Below are positions 22,272 to 32,760 of a DNA stretch of 64,000 bases, piece after piece. Position numbers and translations under genes: made by a program. Source of the stretch: Blasia pusilla (taxonomy: Eukaryota; Marchantiophyta; Marchantiopsida; Blasiales); NCBI GenBank assembly GCA_050084515.1, contig CM114272.1, forward strand, positions 20,212,001 to 20,276,000, in the 5' to 3' direction. The first letter of the stretch is position 1. Every line of letters begins with the position of its first letter. The notes below the pieces were generated by a model. It was given only the letters and a program-made list of their open reading frames with translations, did not search any database and was not told where the DNA came from.

Positions 22272-23010
22272 ACATCGTTGTCAACGAGCATACACACAAA
22301 CACAAACGATCCCATGCTAACTCATGATATCCAAACAACAAGACGAGAAGTACCAAAATATCTCCAATAAATCACGTAGATCTCTCTCAACATCTCACAC
22401 AATCTCTCCATGGTGTGCACTCTCTCTCATGTTAAACCAAACCCACTCTCCTAATGAGAGGCTTGGGTTACACACACAAGGCAAGCAAGACCATAGCTCT
22501 GCCGCCTCATGCCAAGAGGATCAACAAAGAGAGAATCAACTCTCAAGCTCTCTCTCTTGAATGTATACCCCCTTTCTTCTCCCAAGCTCTCTCCTCAGTA
22601 ACCTATGCTCGCAGGTCACCTCCTTTGCTCTTGACCTGCTGTAGCGGGTCAAGAACCACTTCCAAAAGTGGAAATTTAACTATACTCCAAATATAAACTT
22701 ACCCAAAAAAGTAAATTTCTCTGGATGGCTCCAAATGAGCCGAAACGAAGGGAAAACCTGCTCTCTCAGGTTACCCGTGGCATCAACAGATCATCCTCCA
22801 CCTCATGAGGTTGCCTTGCAGTATCTTCGAAGGCGCTCTACTAGATCTCACCGATCTATCATAATAGTCGTGATAGTTGTCGTGCGCATACAGATCGCTA
22901 CACAACATACATCGTTGTCAACGAACAAAGACACAAACACGCACGATCCCATGCTAACTCATGGCATCCAAACAACAAGATAAGAAGTAATAAAATTTCT
23001 CCAATCGCCC
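22270..23010 (+). repeat. Dispersed repeat R3, two direct copies
   Basis: TACATCGTTGTCAACGARCA through CATGCTAACTCATGRYATCC and AACAACAAGA occurs at 22270-22360 and again at 22906-23000, with an inverted third copy at 18.7 kb. The DNA between (22370-22900) has no supported gene, and 23011-23176 holds nothing recognised. Confidence 0.75.
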
Positions 23011-23176
23011 CCCTAGTTGGTGGTTAGATTCTTCTTATTCCAGATAGCTATCTATCTCTACCTACCATGACATACATCTCTCGGACGCTACGAGCAAAAA
23101 GGTCGGGTGCTCATGTGGCCCCATCGTTAGTTTCCTTCTTGTCATCCATATTATAGACACAAGTCGGAATCTAGAT

Positions 23177-23440
23177 CTATCTACTCTTTGTACATCTGGG
23201 ACACATCCATCGTCCCTTAGGAACCCTAGTAAGAGATGGCGTCAGACATGCCATATGCCATCCCCTCAAACATCCATCACAAACAAGCATCATGGCTACA
23301 CCACGGGCAGAACCACACAACATACATCGCAAGAGTGCAGGAAATACTTCTAAGCTCAGATCAACTATACCGTCAATGTTTCGGAAGATGACATGATGCA
23401 CAGTTACGCACATAGTCTTTCCAAACCATACCATCCCGTT
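23177..23440 (-). pseudogene. PHD-finger remnant, cut off by LTR insertion
   Basis: The minus-strand frame reads RCMLCGSARGVAMMLVCDGC, then LRGWHMAC, then CPRCTKSR and a stop at 23177. This gives C-x2-C, C-x2-C, H-x2-C and C-x2-C, a complete C4-H-C3 PHD zinc finger, a fold that often reads histone H3 tails. Its upstream part runs straight into the retroelement LTR that begins at 23440, so the N-terminal part is lost or displaced. It could come from a host chromatin gene or from a transposon that carries a PHD module; the window cannot decide. Confidence 0.65.
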
Positions 23441-23830
23441 GTGATATAGTAAAATCAACGTGTGTGTAAACTCCTACCTGATTAAGTGTTAGATAGAGTT
23501 TTATTAATATTAAGTAATTCCTAAGATATTAATATTAATATCTTAGGAAAATGACATTCCCATGTTTAAACCTCTTTATGGTGCCTCTTTTATCCAGGGC
23601 AAAATTTAGGAAAATAGGTAATAAATAAAAGATGACTTTATAAAAATAAAGTAGTGAGTTGGTGCTTTAATGAAAAGCAAAAGTAGTCTTGGGTCGTTAG
23701 GGTAATTTGAAAAATATTAAGTGGCTAAAAGAGGATATTTTAAAAGAGATAAGAGGTAATCTACTTACGTCAAAATATGATTGGCTAAGCCCTGAGATGA
23801 AGCCATGGGCCTCTTTCCCGACTTCCTCAT
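23440..23830 (+). repeat. LTR family G, partial copy A1
   Basis: Begins TGTGATATAGTAAAATCAAC and matches 52871-53230 through CATGTTTAAACCTCTTTA and GATTGGCTAAGCC. It stops near GAAGCCATGGGC (23811). A second, overlapping copy starts near 24470, so the LTR front is partly duplicated here. It contains a perfect 28-bp palindrome at 23520. Confidence 0.75.
23520..23547. repeat. Perfect 28-bp palindrome in LTR A1
   Basis: CCTAAGATATTAAT followed directly by its exact reverse complement, ATTAATATCTTAGG. The matching place in LTR B (about 52945-52955) has only AAATTGGCTTAG, so the palindrome is a copy-specific gain. Confidence 0.9.
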
Positions 23831-24469
23831 CATCGGAACTAGAAATCTAGTTCTCAAAATGAGAAGGAGGATTAATCAGAACTGCCATTCGATTCCAGAG
23901 ACGAGAACTGAGTCTAAACGGGGACATTCCCAATTGTTGTTCCCACACCAACAAAAGTATAGATCGAGTTCTTGAATTAAAAAGGAGGATAAATCGGAAT
24001 TCAGGTTCCGGTATAAGAAATGATAAGGGATCCCTAAACGAGAGCATACGGAATTGAATTTTCAAAATCAAATCATTGGAATTTTTCCCTCCAGTGCTAT
24101 AAGTGAGAATGAGAAAGTACGCCTTACTACTAAAAAATGGAGTCTGCGAGACGTCTAAGGAGCTAATTGGATGGGCATGATATTAGTTGGATGTGCACTT
24201 TATTTGCCAAGCGTATTGGATTTTCAAATCAGTTATATGACTTGAGAAATCCAAATATTAGTACCTCCTTGTCTTCCCTTGACAAATATCATGATACAAT
24301 GCCAAGGCATCAGGCGTGTTGTGCACCAAATACACATTGAAAAAAGCCTGACTTAGACGGTGTTCTCTTCCTTAGACCTTGACAACCGATCTTCTTTTGG
24401 GCTCGAAAGGCATAACATCTGAAACCCAAGATAGGCGTTTTCTATCCTACCGCAATTGATATCAAAATG
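23831..24469. other. Spacer between two LTR fragments, no gene
   Basis: Not matched in copy B. It may be a small insertion that split the LTR. The only ORF (23847-24071, minus) has no domain. Confidence 0.4.
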
Positions 24470-24771
24470 AACTCATATTAAGGAAATTTCCATGTTTAAA
24501 CCTCTTTACGGTGCCTCTTTTATGGGGGCCCAACTCTAGGAAAAGAGGTAATAAATAAAAGATAACGTTAGAAAAAAAAAAAGTTCTTGGTTGATGGCTA
24601 GGATAGTTAGGGTCATTTGGAAAATATCAAATGGATAAAAGAGGATATTTTGGAAGAGATAAGAGGAAATCCACTTGTGTCAAAATGTGATTGGCTAAGC
24701 CTTGAGAGGAAGCCATGTGGCACAAGATAAGATTAGCCTTATTTTGTACTCTTGTGAATCCCTTGTGAGAA

Positions 24772-24780
24772 TATAAAAAG
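24772..24780 (+). promoter_or_regulatory. TATA box of LTR copy A
   Basis: TATAAAAAG at the place where copy B has TATATAAAG (53278-53286). Both are followed by GGAGSGACCTTCAAGRGTTC, the likely transcript start region. Confidence 0.6.
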
Positions 24781-25111
24781 GAGCGACCTTCAAGAGTTCA
24801 TCACCTTCTATTTCACATCTTGAGTCTCTCGTGTCACTCTTGAGTGTATGGCTTTGGGATTGCTTGCTCTTCAAATGAGAGTGGATCACCCTTTTGAGAG
24901 AATAACTTGATCATGGTCTCTTCTTCGAGAGGTTTCTAAAGTGTGGTGTGTGTGGAGATGAAAGGCTTGTCACCTTAGAGGAGTTTAGTCATACTAAAAT
25001 AATGAATGTTTTGGCTTTTGATTTTCCCAATGAGAGTGGATTATCCCTTTTGGGAGAATAATTCCGCCAAAGCCCATTCTTGAGGAGAGTAAAGAATGTT
25101 TGTCAAGCATG

Positions 25112-25534
25112 GTTAGGGGTAGAGCACGAGTTGTGCTTGACTTTCCTTTCCTGAATCCTTACCATGTCAAGGTACTCTTTGAAGATAGGCACTGGTTCAC
25201 TCCCTATTTAGTTTATCACTTTGGAGAGGCGTTCATGAATCAGGTCATATAATCTCCAACTCCGATGATTTTTCCTATCGTCACATATGGAAGGACATGG
25301 GATTGTACTTTGTATGTCCTTATATAACAATCCATGGACGTCAATAGGCCTCCTCAAGTAGGGTTTAACACTAGTTGTGCTATCTTTCTCGTGTACAAGC
25401 GTAAAATATTTTATAAGGATTTTATAGTTAGGAATTTCGGTGTCCAATGTTACGAAGAAGTGATCACCTTGGCCATTCCATTTGTGATACCTATCGTGAG
25501 AGAATGGAGATTATACATAATGATTTTGTATTGA
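25112..25534 (+). pseudogene. Leader ORF pair of family G, copy A
   Basis: Read in one frame: DFPFLNPYHVKVLFEDRHWF...YLVYHFGEAFMNQV, a stop in the first half, TYGRTWDCTLYVLI, a TAA, then from 25334 an ATG-started 66-aa ORF beginning MDVNRPPQVGFNTSCAIFLV. Copy B has the same layout with a stop (TAG) at the same codon. I recognise no domain. Its place between LTR and gag suggests a leader-encoded peptide or a captured fragment. Confidence 0.45.
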
Positions 25535-25799
25535 AAAAAGACAACTTCTTTGAGAGTTCATCTTGCATCGACCACGTTTTCCGCAGTTAGAAGGTCCGCC
25601 CTTACTCGAAGAAAGGCTCTCGACACGACAAATTGTGCTTCTATTGAGAGATCTTTGAGACTGTATATTGTGTTTGCAAGTTGGATTCTTATCAAGATGA
25701 CTACTTCTGGGAGTAATTCATCAATGGGAACTAAGGGAGCTGAGTATCTTCTTGAACTTGGACAATACTGTTGAGCCAGTAAGGCGGAGTTCATATAGG

Positions 25800-26900
25800 A
25801 GAACAAAGATCAACAAGGGCTCTTCAAGCAATTGTAAAGAAGTTGGGAAGATTTGATGGGAGGAACATCACCAAATATGTTCGAGAGTACGTTTTTGAGA
25901 TGGAGGTAAACCGTGTACCTGAAGGTAATATGGTGTTAAGTTTTGAGTTAGCTGTAATTCTAGAGATTCGTAGTCAAGTAAAAAAGTTGAGAGCATAAAA
26001 TCCAACCCCGTGGGAAGAGTATGAGCAGTTGCTGAAAGGAGAACTCGTCGATGATGATGTGGATCGGATGACTAAGAGGATTTTTCTAGAATGGACAGAG
26101 TAGCGTCCAGGGAAGGGAATGACTCCAAATGAATTGTTGCGTGAGTTTGAGAAGCGGGTTTTTCAGCTTTCTTCTTTTGAAAGAGCAACTCTAGACTTGA
26201 GGAAAACTAAGTTATTCCTTGAGGCGGCTGACGAGAATTTGGAGAAGAAGCTTTTTATAATGTTGGCGGACAAGACCGAAGAAGGAGGTGTCAGCACTAA
26301 TTGGAAGAAAGTGGAAAAAGCTGTTGCTATCCTCACAAAGAAAAATTGAAGTAGAGATGGAACCGCACTATTCAAGTCGGAGGTATTTATTTCACATCCA
26401 TTCCCTAAGCCTATTTCAACAAAACTTGAAGATTTTCTATAGATGAGTTGGTGAAAGGTTTGAAAGAGTTGAGAGTAGAAATCGGTGGGCTTAAACAAGA
26501 TAGGAATCCTAGTGTTGGAGCTGCTTCGCAAAATAGAAACTTTGTCAAAAGATGTATATGATGTGATAATGTTGAGTGTATAGGATTTGCCACTATGGCA
26601 TTAGATTCTTATGCCTTTGCAGTAAAAATAGAAGCATCTATTGTATCAGTAACTAAAAGTGAATCATTACAATTTCCTCGAGAAGTGATGCTACAAGGGG
26701 CAGACAATATCTGTAATCTTACAGAATGGGATGATCCAGTGGAAGTTGGGTGTATTAAAGCATACCTAGCATAAGAGAAACACGTGAGTTAGCAAGATGC
26801 TAGTGTGGAGGAGAAGAGAAGACGCGATAATGATGGCGTTGATCTTGAGGAAGCTGCAAAAAGAGCAAGAACCACAAGAAGGAAAGGATAACCATCAAGA
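25800..26900 (+). pseudogene. Retrotransposon gag, copy A, with stops
   Basis: Matches the copy B gag from STRALQAIVKKLGRFDGRNI to ADENLEKKLFIMLADKTEEGG. Would encode a structural particle protein. It has in-frame stops near 25996 (after KKLRA), at 26101 (after EWTE) and at 26347, so it is dead. The C-terminal part, absent from copy B, shows a partial zinc knuckle and a nuclear-signal-like basic tail. Confidence 0.8.
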
Positions 26901-26973
26901 AAAGAAGGGTCTTCTACATTTGAATCTATGATAGATTCTCAAATGAAAGAAGGTGGTAACTACGCACACAAAG

Positions 26974-27010
26974 TTCCCTACTTTGTGTTTCCTACACACA
27001 AAGTAGGGAA
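26974..27010. repeat. Perfect 15-bp hairpin
   Basis: TTCCCTACTTTGTGT, a 7-base loop (TTCCTAC), then ACACAAAGTAGGGAA. Another ACACAAAGT lies just left. It sits at the junction between the family-G element and the Copia remnant, perhaps near the Copia LTR edge. Confidence 0.85.
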
Positions 27011-28734
27011 GTTAATCTTGGTAAGTCAATTAAACATGATTATCTTAACTAGGATTAGTTAATCATAATTAGTCAACTCAAGACTATCGTTACGATTAGG
27101 GTTAGGGTTGCTCGTACATACCCTACGTAATTGACGAGGGTACCAGCCTCCATTCGTTCTCTCATTGAAAAATTTTGTTCTCGATGGTGGTGTGTGAGTG
27201 TGAGAGTCGTATCCCATCGATTATGCTTCTTTAGCAATTTTCCACATGATATCACGGCGATAGGAGAATATCAATTGAAATTCTAGGTGTTTGAGGAGAG
27301 AAGAGAGATAAGAGAAGGCACAATTTCAGCTTGGGAGAAGAAAATCACAATCAGAGCTCAGTGGTAAAATATTTCAAGGGAAATTGTAATATTGAGAAAA
27401 CTTTGGAGGCATTTTTAAGGCTTTTTCGGTCGGTATAGCAAATTGGGTCCGCGTCGATTAGAACGACGTTAAAGGCCTATTTTGACCATCTCGTAGAGCT
27501 CTTCAAGAGATTTCGAACACACTAAAAATCGCTCGATTTTGACATTTTGAGTTCGTGCAATATATAGATATGTCAGTGTAAGAAAGTGCGATTGGTAAAG
27601 GAAAGTTGTGCACTTTGCTCTCTATAGACTAATTTTGAATAGTTCTTCCATAGTGTTGATCAATTTTGGCAAATTTTAGATCAATTTCTATTTAAGAGCG
27701 GTATATCCTACAATTGGAGGAATAGAGAGCCTGAAATTACATTTTTGCGAGTAAAATCGTTCTTCATGGAATATTCCTTAACAGTAATAATATGCAAAAA
27801 ATTAGATAGGCGGAATTATAATTTATGGATTCGAATGAATTTTTTTCATAAGTCAAGAACCATGGGAGCTTGTTATGGGCGATGAGGCAAAGCGAGAAGG
27901 TGACTCAACAGACTTGAATGTTCACGCTTGGAATAAATGCATGAGGCAAGTAATCCACTATATTTTAGTAACGATCAGTTCGTCAATAATTGGTTCCATT
28001 CAAGATGTTGATATTCCAAAGGAGACCTATGATGCATTGGAAAATCTGTTCCAAAAATCTACAAAGGCTAGAAATCTTCAATTGAAACAACAATTGAATG
28101 AAGTGAGGAAAGGATCATAAAGCATCAATGACTATGTTTTGAGTATCAGACATATTGTTGATCAGTTGAATAGCATTGGAGTAATAGTAGAAGATAATGA
28201 TATGATTTTGTTCACTCTTCAAAGCCTTCATAAGGATTACAAGTCTTTTGAGACCTCTATTTTTGTGACAAAGACGTATCCAACCTTTCAAGAATTAGCC
28301 CCACTCTAAATCAATGAGGAGATGCACCTAGTCGGCAGTAGCAGCTTATCTAGTATGCAAGAGAGTGTGCTATTTGGAGTTAATGAATCAAACAAGGGAA
28401 GAGATCGTGGTAGAAGCTTCCATGATCATGACGGATATCAAGCATATGGAGGAAGAGACGCTCAATATAAATTCACTCAACCAATTGCGAACCACCAGAA
28501 AATATAATCATAAGGTGGTGATGGAGGAAATCGTCTTTTTATATCTGCCTTACAAAAACAAAACTATGTGGAGCTACAACACTCAGGGCAATATCAAGAA
28601 CAATAACATTCACAAACTTAACACCTTTTGGTCATGACTCATCATATGGGAGCAATAGTCAAGAAATACTCGACAGTAGATTGGTATATCAATTCATGTG
28701 CATCAAATCATATGACCTCACGAGTAAGTTGAAT
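27000..28734 (+). mobile_element. Copia-type retrotransposon remnant (gag and start of protease)
   Basis: A primer-binding-like TGATATCACGGCG is at 27247, just after CCACA, a possible LTR end. After a 560-base leader comes a UBN2-type gag (27800-28640) and then WYINSCASNHMTS, the Copia protease active-site region with DSG changed to NSC. The remnant stops abruptly at about 28734, where a Gypsy LTR starts. RT, integrase and RNase H are missing. The 5' LTR start is unclear. Confidence 0.75.
27800..28640 (+). pseudogene. Copia gag (UBN2-like), broken
   Basis: Starts with RRNYNLWIRMNFF, then in the next frame NKCMRQVIHYILVTISSSII, DVDIPKETYDALENLFQKST, RNLQLKQQLNEVRKGS, a stop, INDYVLSIRHIVDQLNSIG and FTLQSLHKDYKSFETSI. 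These are the usual ordered landmarks of the UBN2 gag domain. A frameshift near 27870 and stops at 28118 and about 28308 inactivate it. Confidence 0.75.
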
Positions 28735-29777
28735 TGTCACAATCCTCATAACCAAATGAACACCAAAAAGGTGCCAAGCGGAACATTTGAACTCAAGTGG
28801 ACTCACACTGCGATGATCGCGCTTTGGAGAGGCTTTTGGAAGGTCTCTTGGAAAAGTCCAAGAGACGAAACGCGGAACAAAGTTCTACGTTTCATGCGTT
28901 AGTGGTTAGAAAACCAAGACCAAACGTGATCAGGAAACCAAGACCAAACATGAACCAAGACTTGAGATGAGTTGAGTCTTGGAAGGTTGGTTGCCAATGA
29001 GGTGAGAACCAATTTTGGAACAAGACTAGCGTTTGGGGAATTTTATTGTGTTTTGGACCATAACGTTTAGCCTAAGATGTGTTTGAGACAAATAAGGATG
29101 CGTTGGAGAGCTTATCTTGAGACGCTTCCAACCCTTTAAAGATTTTAGGAAACACATAAGAAAAAATTGAGATATTGGCTGAAAACGACTATGAGAGCAA
29201 TCGGGTTGAGGGCCAACTAGAGGGGCCTCGCTATCTTTCCCTAAAGTTAGGGGGACCTCGGAGATCCCGAAACAACTAGTAAGGGGGAGTCTCTCCAAGA
29301 TGTCTTGGACCACAAACCCCACTTTGAGCACCAAACAACGTCTCAAGGGCACGGGATGGAACGGGAGTTTGGAATTAGAACTCGAAACCGAAACTTGATC
29401 CAAGGGAGTGGACTTTGTAAACCACACTTGGATTCCAACCAGTGATTCATTTTGTGTGAGCCTCGATTAGGGACTTCTTGGATGTTCATTGTACAGTTGG
29501 AGCCACCAGGCGTGAAACGCCGTTTCAAGTTCCTAAACCGATCAGAAAATTTGTCCCAAGTCTTTCGAGACTTGCTTGTGTCGTAAATTGAGAAACTAGG
29601 AAGGTTGAGCTTGATGAGAGACCGAGACAAGAACTGGAAAGTTAGCCCGCTGATTGATCCCAGACCCACTAACCAAAGTGCATGTTTGGATGCACATCAG
29701 CATTGAGAGTGTGACCTACTAAACGCACGTTTCCGCAAGAACAAAGATTAACAATCAAGGAGAGTAGGCGCACGACA
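28735..29777 (+). repeat. 5' LTR of the Ty3/Gypsy element
   Basis: Starts TGTCACAATCC inside the Copia protease and ends GCGCACGACA, giving inverted TGTC/GACA ends. It is followed two bases later by a tRNA-Met-type primer site. Length is about 1043. No matching 3' LTR was found after the integrase, so the right half of the element is lost. The minus-strand ORFs inside are taken as chance. Confidence 0.65.
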
Positions 29778-29779
29778 CG

Positions 29780-29791
29780 TGGTATCAAATC
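29780..29791 (+). promoter_or_regulatory. Primer binding site of the Gypsy element
   Basis: TGGTATCAAATC resembles the TGGTATCAGAGC complement of initiator tRNA-Met used by plant LTR elements. It differs at two or three positions. Confidence 0.65.
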
Positions 29792-29990
29792 AAATCCTTG
29801 GTGAGTGTGAACTTGGGGTGGTGTAAGATCTTGACGTTTAAGAAGAACTCAAGCAGGGAGACCTTAACACTTGAGGAGGAATGCAAGAGACGAGGAGGAG
29901 ATCTGAGAAAGCGAGGACTCGTAAATGGCGACTAAGGGCGAAGAACCAAGGAAGCCGCGAGTCAAATAAAAAAATCCGAGAGACAAATGA

Positions 29991-30713
29991 ATGAATGATT
30001 GTGAGTTAGAGGAGGAGATAGCAACTCCCAAAATGCCAAATCCCAAACATGAGGATGTCCCAAATGCAAATCTTTCCATGGGGCCTTCGGCTCCAAACTC
30101 AAACAACATGGCCTTTTATATCCAAGTGATGGATTTGATGAAGGTGACGGCGGAACAGATGGCCCAACAGAGCAAGGTGATCATAGAACTCAAGTGGAAT
30201 GGAGCCTCTAGTTCCGGAAAGAAGCTTTGTAAGATAAATCTGCCAATGCCATTCATAGGAATGGGGCGTTTGAGGAAAGTGATTGAGTTTCTAACGGAAC
30301 TCGAACTTTAATTCAAAGCGCAAAGGGCAAAGGAGCAATAAAAGGTGACTATAGCAGTCATGTTTATGAAGGATCATGCTCTCCATTGGTGGATGGCTCA
30401 CCACAAAGAACATATGGGCCGTGGAAGAACTTTAAGTAGGGAAGAGTTCAAAGGGTTGATTGGTAACCGATTCACTTTGAAATATCAGAAGTATCACGAT
30501 GGCATGGAGTTTGTGAGGTTGCGCCAAAGCGGGTCCCTTAGCACTTATGTGCAAGAGTTGAGTGCCCAAATGAGTTCACTTTCCACGTATGATTTTACAA
30601 AGAAGGTGATCTTCTTAAGTCGACTCAAAGGCCCTCTTTCATATGCCTCATATTCCAAAGACGTGCTAGCGGAGCGGATAGGGGACGATGAAGTCCAAAA
30701 CCAAAATCTTTGA
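29991..30713 (+). pseudogene. Gypsy gag, two pieces
   Basis: The first frame (29991-30311) gives the N-terminus ending FIGMGRLRKVIEFLTELEL and a stop. The second (30345-30713) gives KDHALHWWMAHHKEH, LSREEFKGLIGNRF, the retrotransposon gag (capsid) domain, to QELSAQMSSLSTYDFTKKVI. A stop at 30309 and another after QNQNL break it. Confidence 0.85.
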
Positions 30714-30853
30714 GACGAATTTTTTTCTAAGTTACCAAAAAACTAAGGAGCGTCCCAGAGGGTTTGGAATGGGGGTGAGCATGACCACGGAGGGTCTCGT
30801 GCCCTAGTAGCAAAACGAGTGGAACTCAACGCAACCCAAGAGGGTCGCCGTTC

Positions 30854-31291
30854 TTGAAGTCAAAAAATGCGAATGTGATTTGCTACAATTATGGCCAACC
30901 TGGACATATGGATAAGGAATGTGTGAGGCCCAAGGTTAGTAAACCAAGTATGATTTCATTTTCTAAGCACTTATCAGGAGGAGATCTAGATACATCTCTC
31001 CAAGTCACCAAGAGAACGCCCAATTTGGTTTACCGAGGATCCAAGATCGTTGATCGTAATGTGATGTTGCTCGTGGATACAAGTACTTCGCACTCATTCT
31101 TGAACCCGAGAATCGTGAAGGTTCTGGGATTTCCAACCACTAAGGCGGATGAACCCATTAGGATAGGATTCACGGTAGGCAAGTCGCACCATACCTCAGC
31201 GTTGGTTTTAGGACTAGTTGTGGGATGCGGCATGGACGAAATCAATGGAGTCTTGGGAACACGTTCTTGGATGCGTATGAGGTGGAACTGA
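30854..31291 (+). pseudogene. Gypsy zinc knuckle and aspartic protease
   Basis: NVICYNYGQPGHMDKEC is a CCHC knuckle whose second Cys is Tyr. After about 55 residues comes VMLLVDTSTSHSFLNPRIV, the aspartic protease flap region with the catalytic Asp-Thr kept and Ser where Gly is common. The frame opens into IRIGFTVGKSHHTSALVLGL and then shifts. Confidence 0.85.
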
Positions 31292-31469
31292 GACAAAGAC
31301 CTTTGAAGTTGAGCGTCTCTATAAACGGCAAACAGACAGACGTAAGATTGGTTTGTAAGGTTCCTAGAAAGACGGAGTTGGTGAACGCCATCACGGGGAC
31401 GAGTTTGACCGAGTGAAGGGAAGGATTTCTTTGCTTGATGAGACAAGTAGAGGATGATGGAAGCGCGTA

Positions 31470-32760
31470 ATGCAAAGATCAGACTCTATTTCAAGGGGAA
31501 TTTTTGTAACACTTGAGAGAGTTGTGAAAGAATTTGGAGATCTGTTGAGTAAGGAGCTTCCGATTGAGTTGCCACCACATAGGGCGGTTGATCATAAGAT
31601 AAAGGTGATAGCCAGATCTCAACAACCTTCAAAGGCGCCATATAGGTTGAATCAAGAAGAACTTGCTTAGTTGAAGAAACAATTGGATGAACTCCTAGAG
31701 AGAGGTTACATCCGAACTAGCAAGTCACCTTATGAAGAAGAAGGATGGAAAGTTGAGACTCTATGTTGATTAACGGGTGCTGAATAAAGTGATGGTAAGG
31801 AACAACTATCCTCGAGGATGGATGACCACTTTGATAGATTTTCAAGTGCCAAGTATTTCATCCGGATTGACCTGAAATGAGGATATTATCATATTCGGAT
31901 TGCCAAAGCGGATGTAGAGAAAAGACTGTGTGTAGGACGAGATACGGTTCCTTCGAGTTTGTGGAAATGCCTATTTGTCTTTTTAATGCACCTCCGACGT
32001 TCACCACTTTGATGAACTCCATCTTTCATAAGGAGACGCATGAGTTTGTGATCATACTCATCTATTCAAAAATACTAGAGGAACACGCTTGACATTTGAA
32101 GACGATGTTTGAGAAACTAAGGGCGAACAAGATGTATGTGAATGAAAACAAGAGTGAGTTCGGTTTGACAAAGATCAAGTTCTCGAGGCATATGGGTAGT
32201 ACAGATGGAGTGAGTCTAGACATGCATAACGTAAGCGCGATTGCCGAATAGAAACCTCCTTCCACCATGAAGGGGATGAGGAGGTTCATCAAAGCGGTCC
32301 AGTTTTATCGGACATGCGTGAAGAACTTTTTGGGAATATTGAAACCTCTCACAGATTGGACCTCCAAGTTTTCCAACACAACATGGATTGAGGAAGTGGA
32401 TAAGGTGTTCAATTGAGTCAAGGAGATCCTCTCGTAGGAACCTGTTCTGAAGCTGCCAGAGTTTGACCAACCGTTCGAGGTGCACACTAACGCTAGTGAT
32501 TTTGCGATTGCAGGAATGTTGTTGCAAAAAGGGAGACCTGAAGCATACGAGAGCAAGAATCTTAACGACACCGAAAGGAGATGGCCCACTCATAAGAAAG
32601 ATTTGTTCGCGGTGGTTCATTTCTTGAGGAAGTGGCACTATTTGGGACTTCACAAGACTCAGTATTCACCAAAAATATATCTCTCAAGTATTTTGAGACC
32701 CGGGATCGCGTAACACCAAAGCAACTTATATGGCATGATACCTTACGTTGATGAATGTGG
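31470..32760 (+). pseudogene. Gypsy reverse transcriptase and RNase H, broken
   Basis: ELPPHRAVDHKIKV...APYRLNQEEL (to 31670), then KKQLDELLERGYIRTSKSPY, motif A region IRIDLK-stop-GYYHIR near 31865, RTRYGSFEFVEMP near 31940 and MNSIFHKETHEFVIILIYSK near 32020. The catalytic YxDD is replaced by YSK. RNase H follows with VHTNASDFAIAGMLLQKG near 32480; its first Asp is Asn. Not functional. Confidence 0.85.

Larger units (their letters stand above)
24470..26940 (+). mobile_element. LTR retroelement family G, copy A (LTR, leader, gag)
   Basis: Collinear with 52970-54900: LTR front with CATGTTTAAACCTCTTTA, TATA at 24772, leader with paired AATGAGAGTGGAT boxes, leader ORFs and a gag gene. Beyond the point where copy B stops (26375 here) copy A continues with the rest of gag: a broken RCI-stop-CDNVEC knuckle near 26550 and a basic tail (KRRRDNDG...AAKRARTTRRK) ending near 26890. 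No pol follows; a Copia remnant adjoins at about 26950. Confidence 0.75.

Noticed and set aside
29026-29669. Minus-strand ORFs of 108-133 aa
   Set aside because: They lie inside the putative Gypsy 5' LTR and show no domain.
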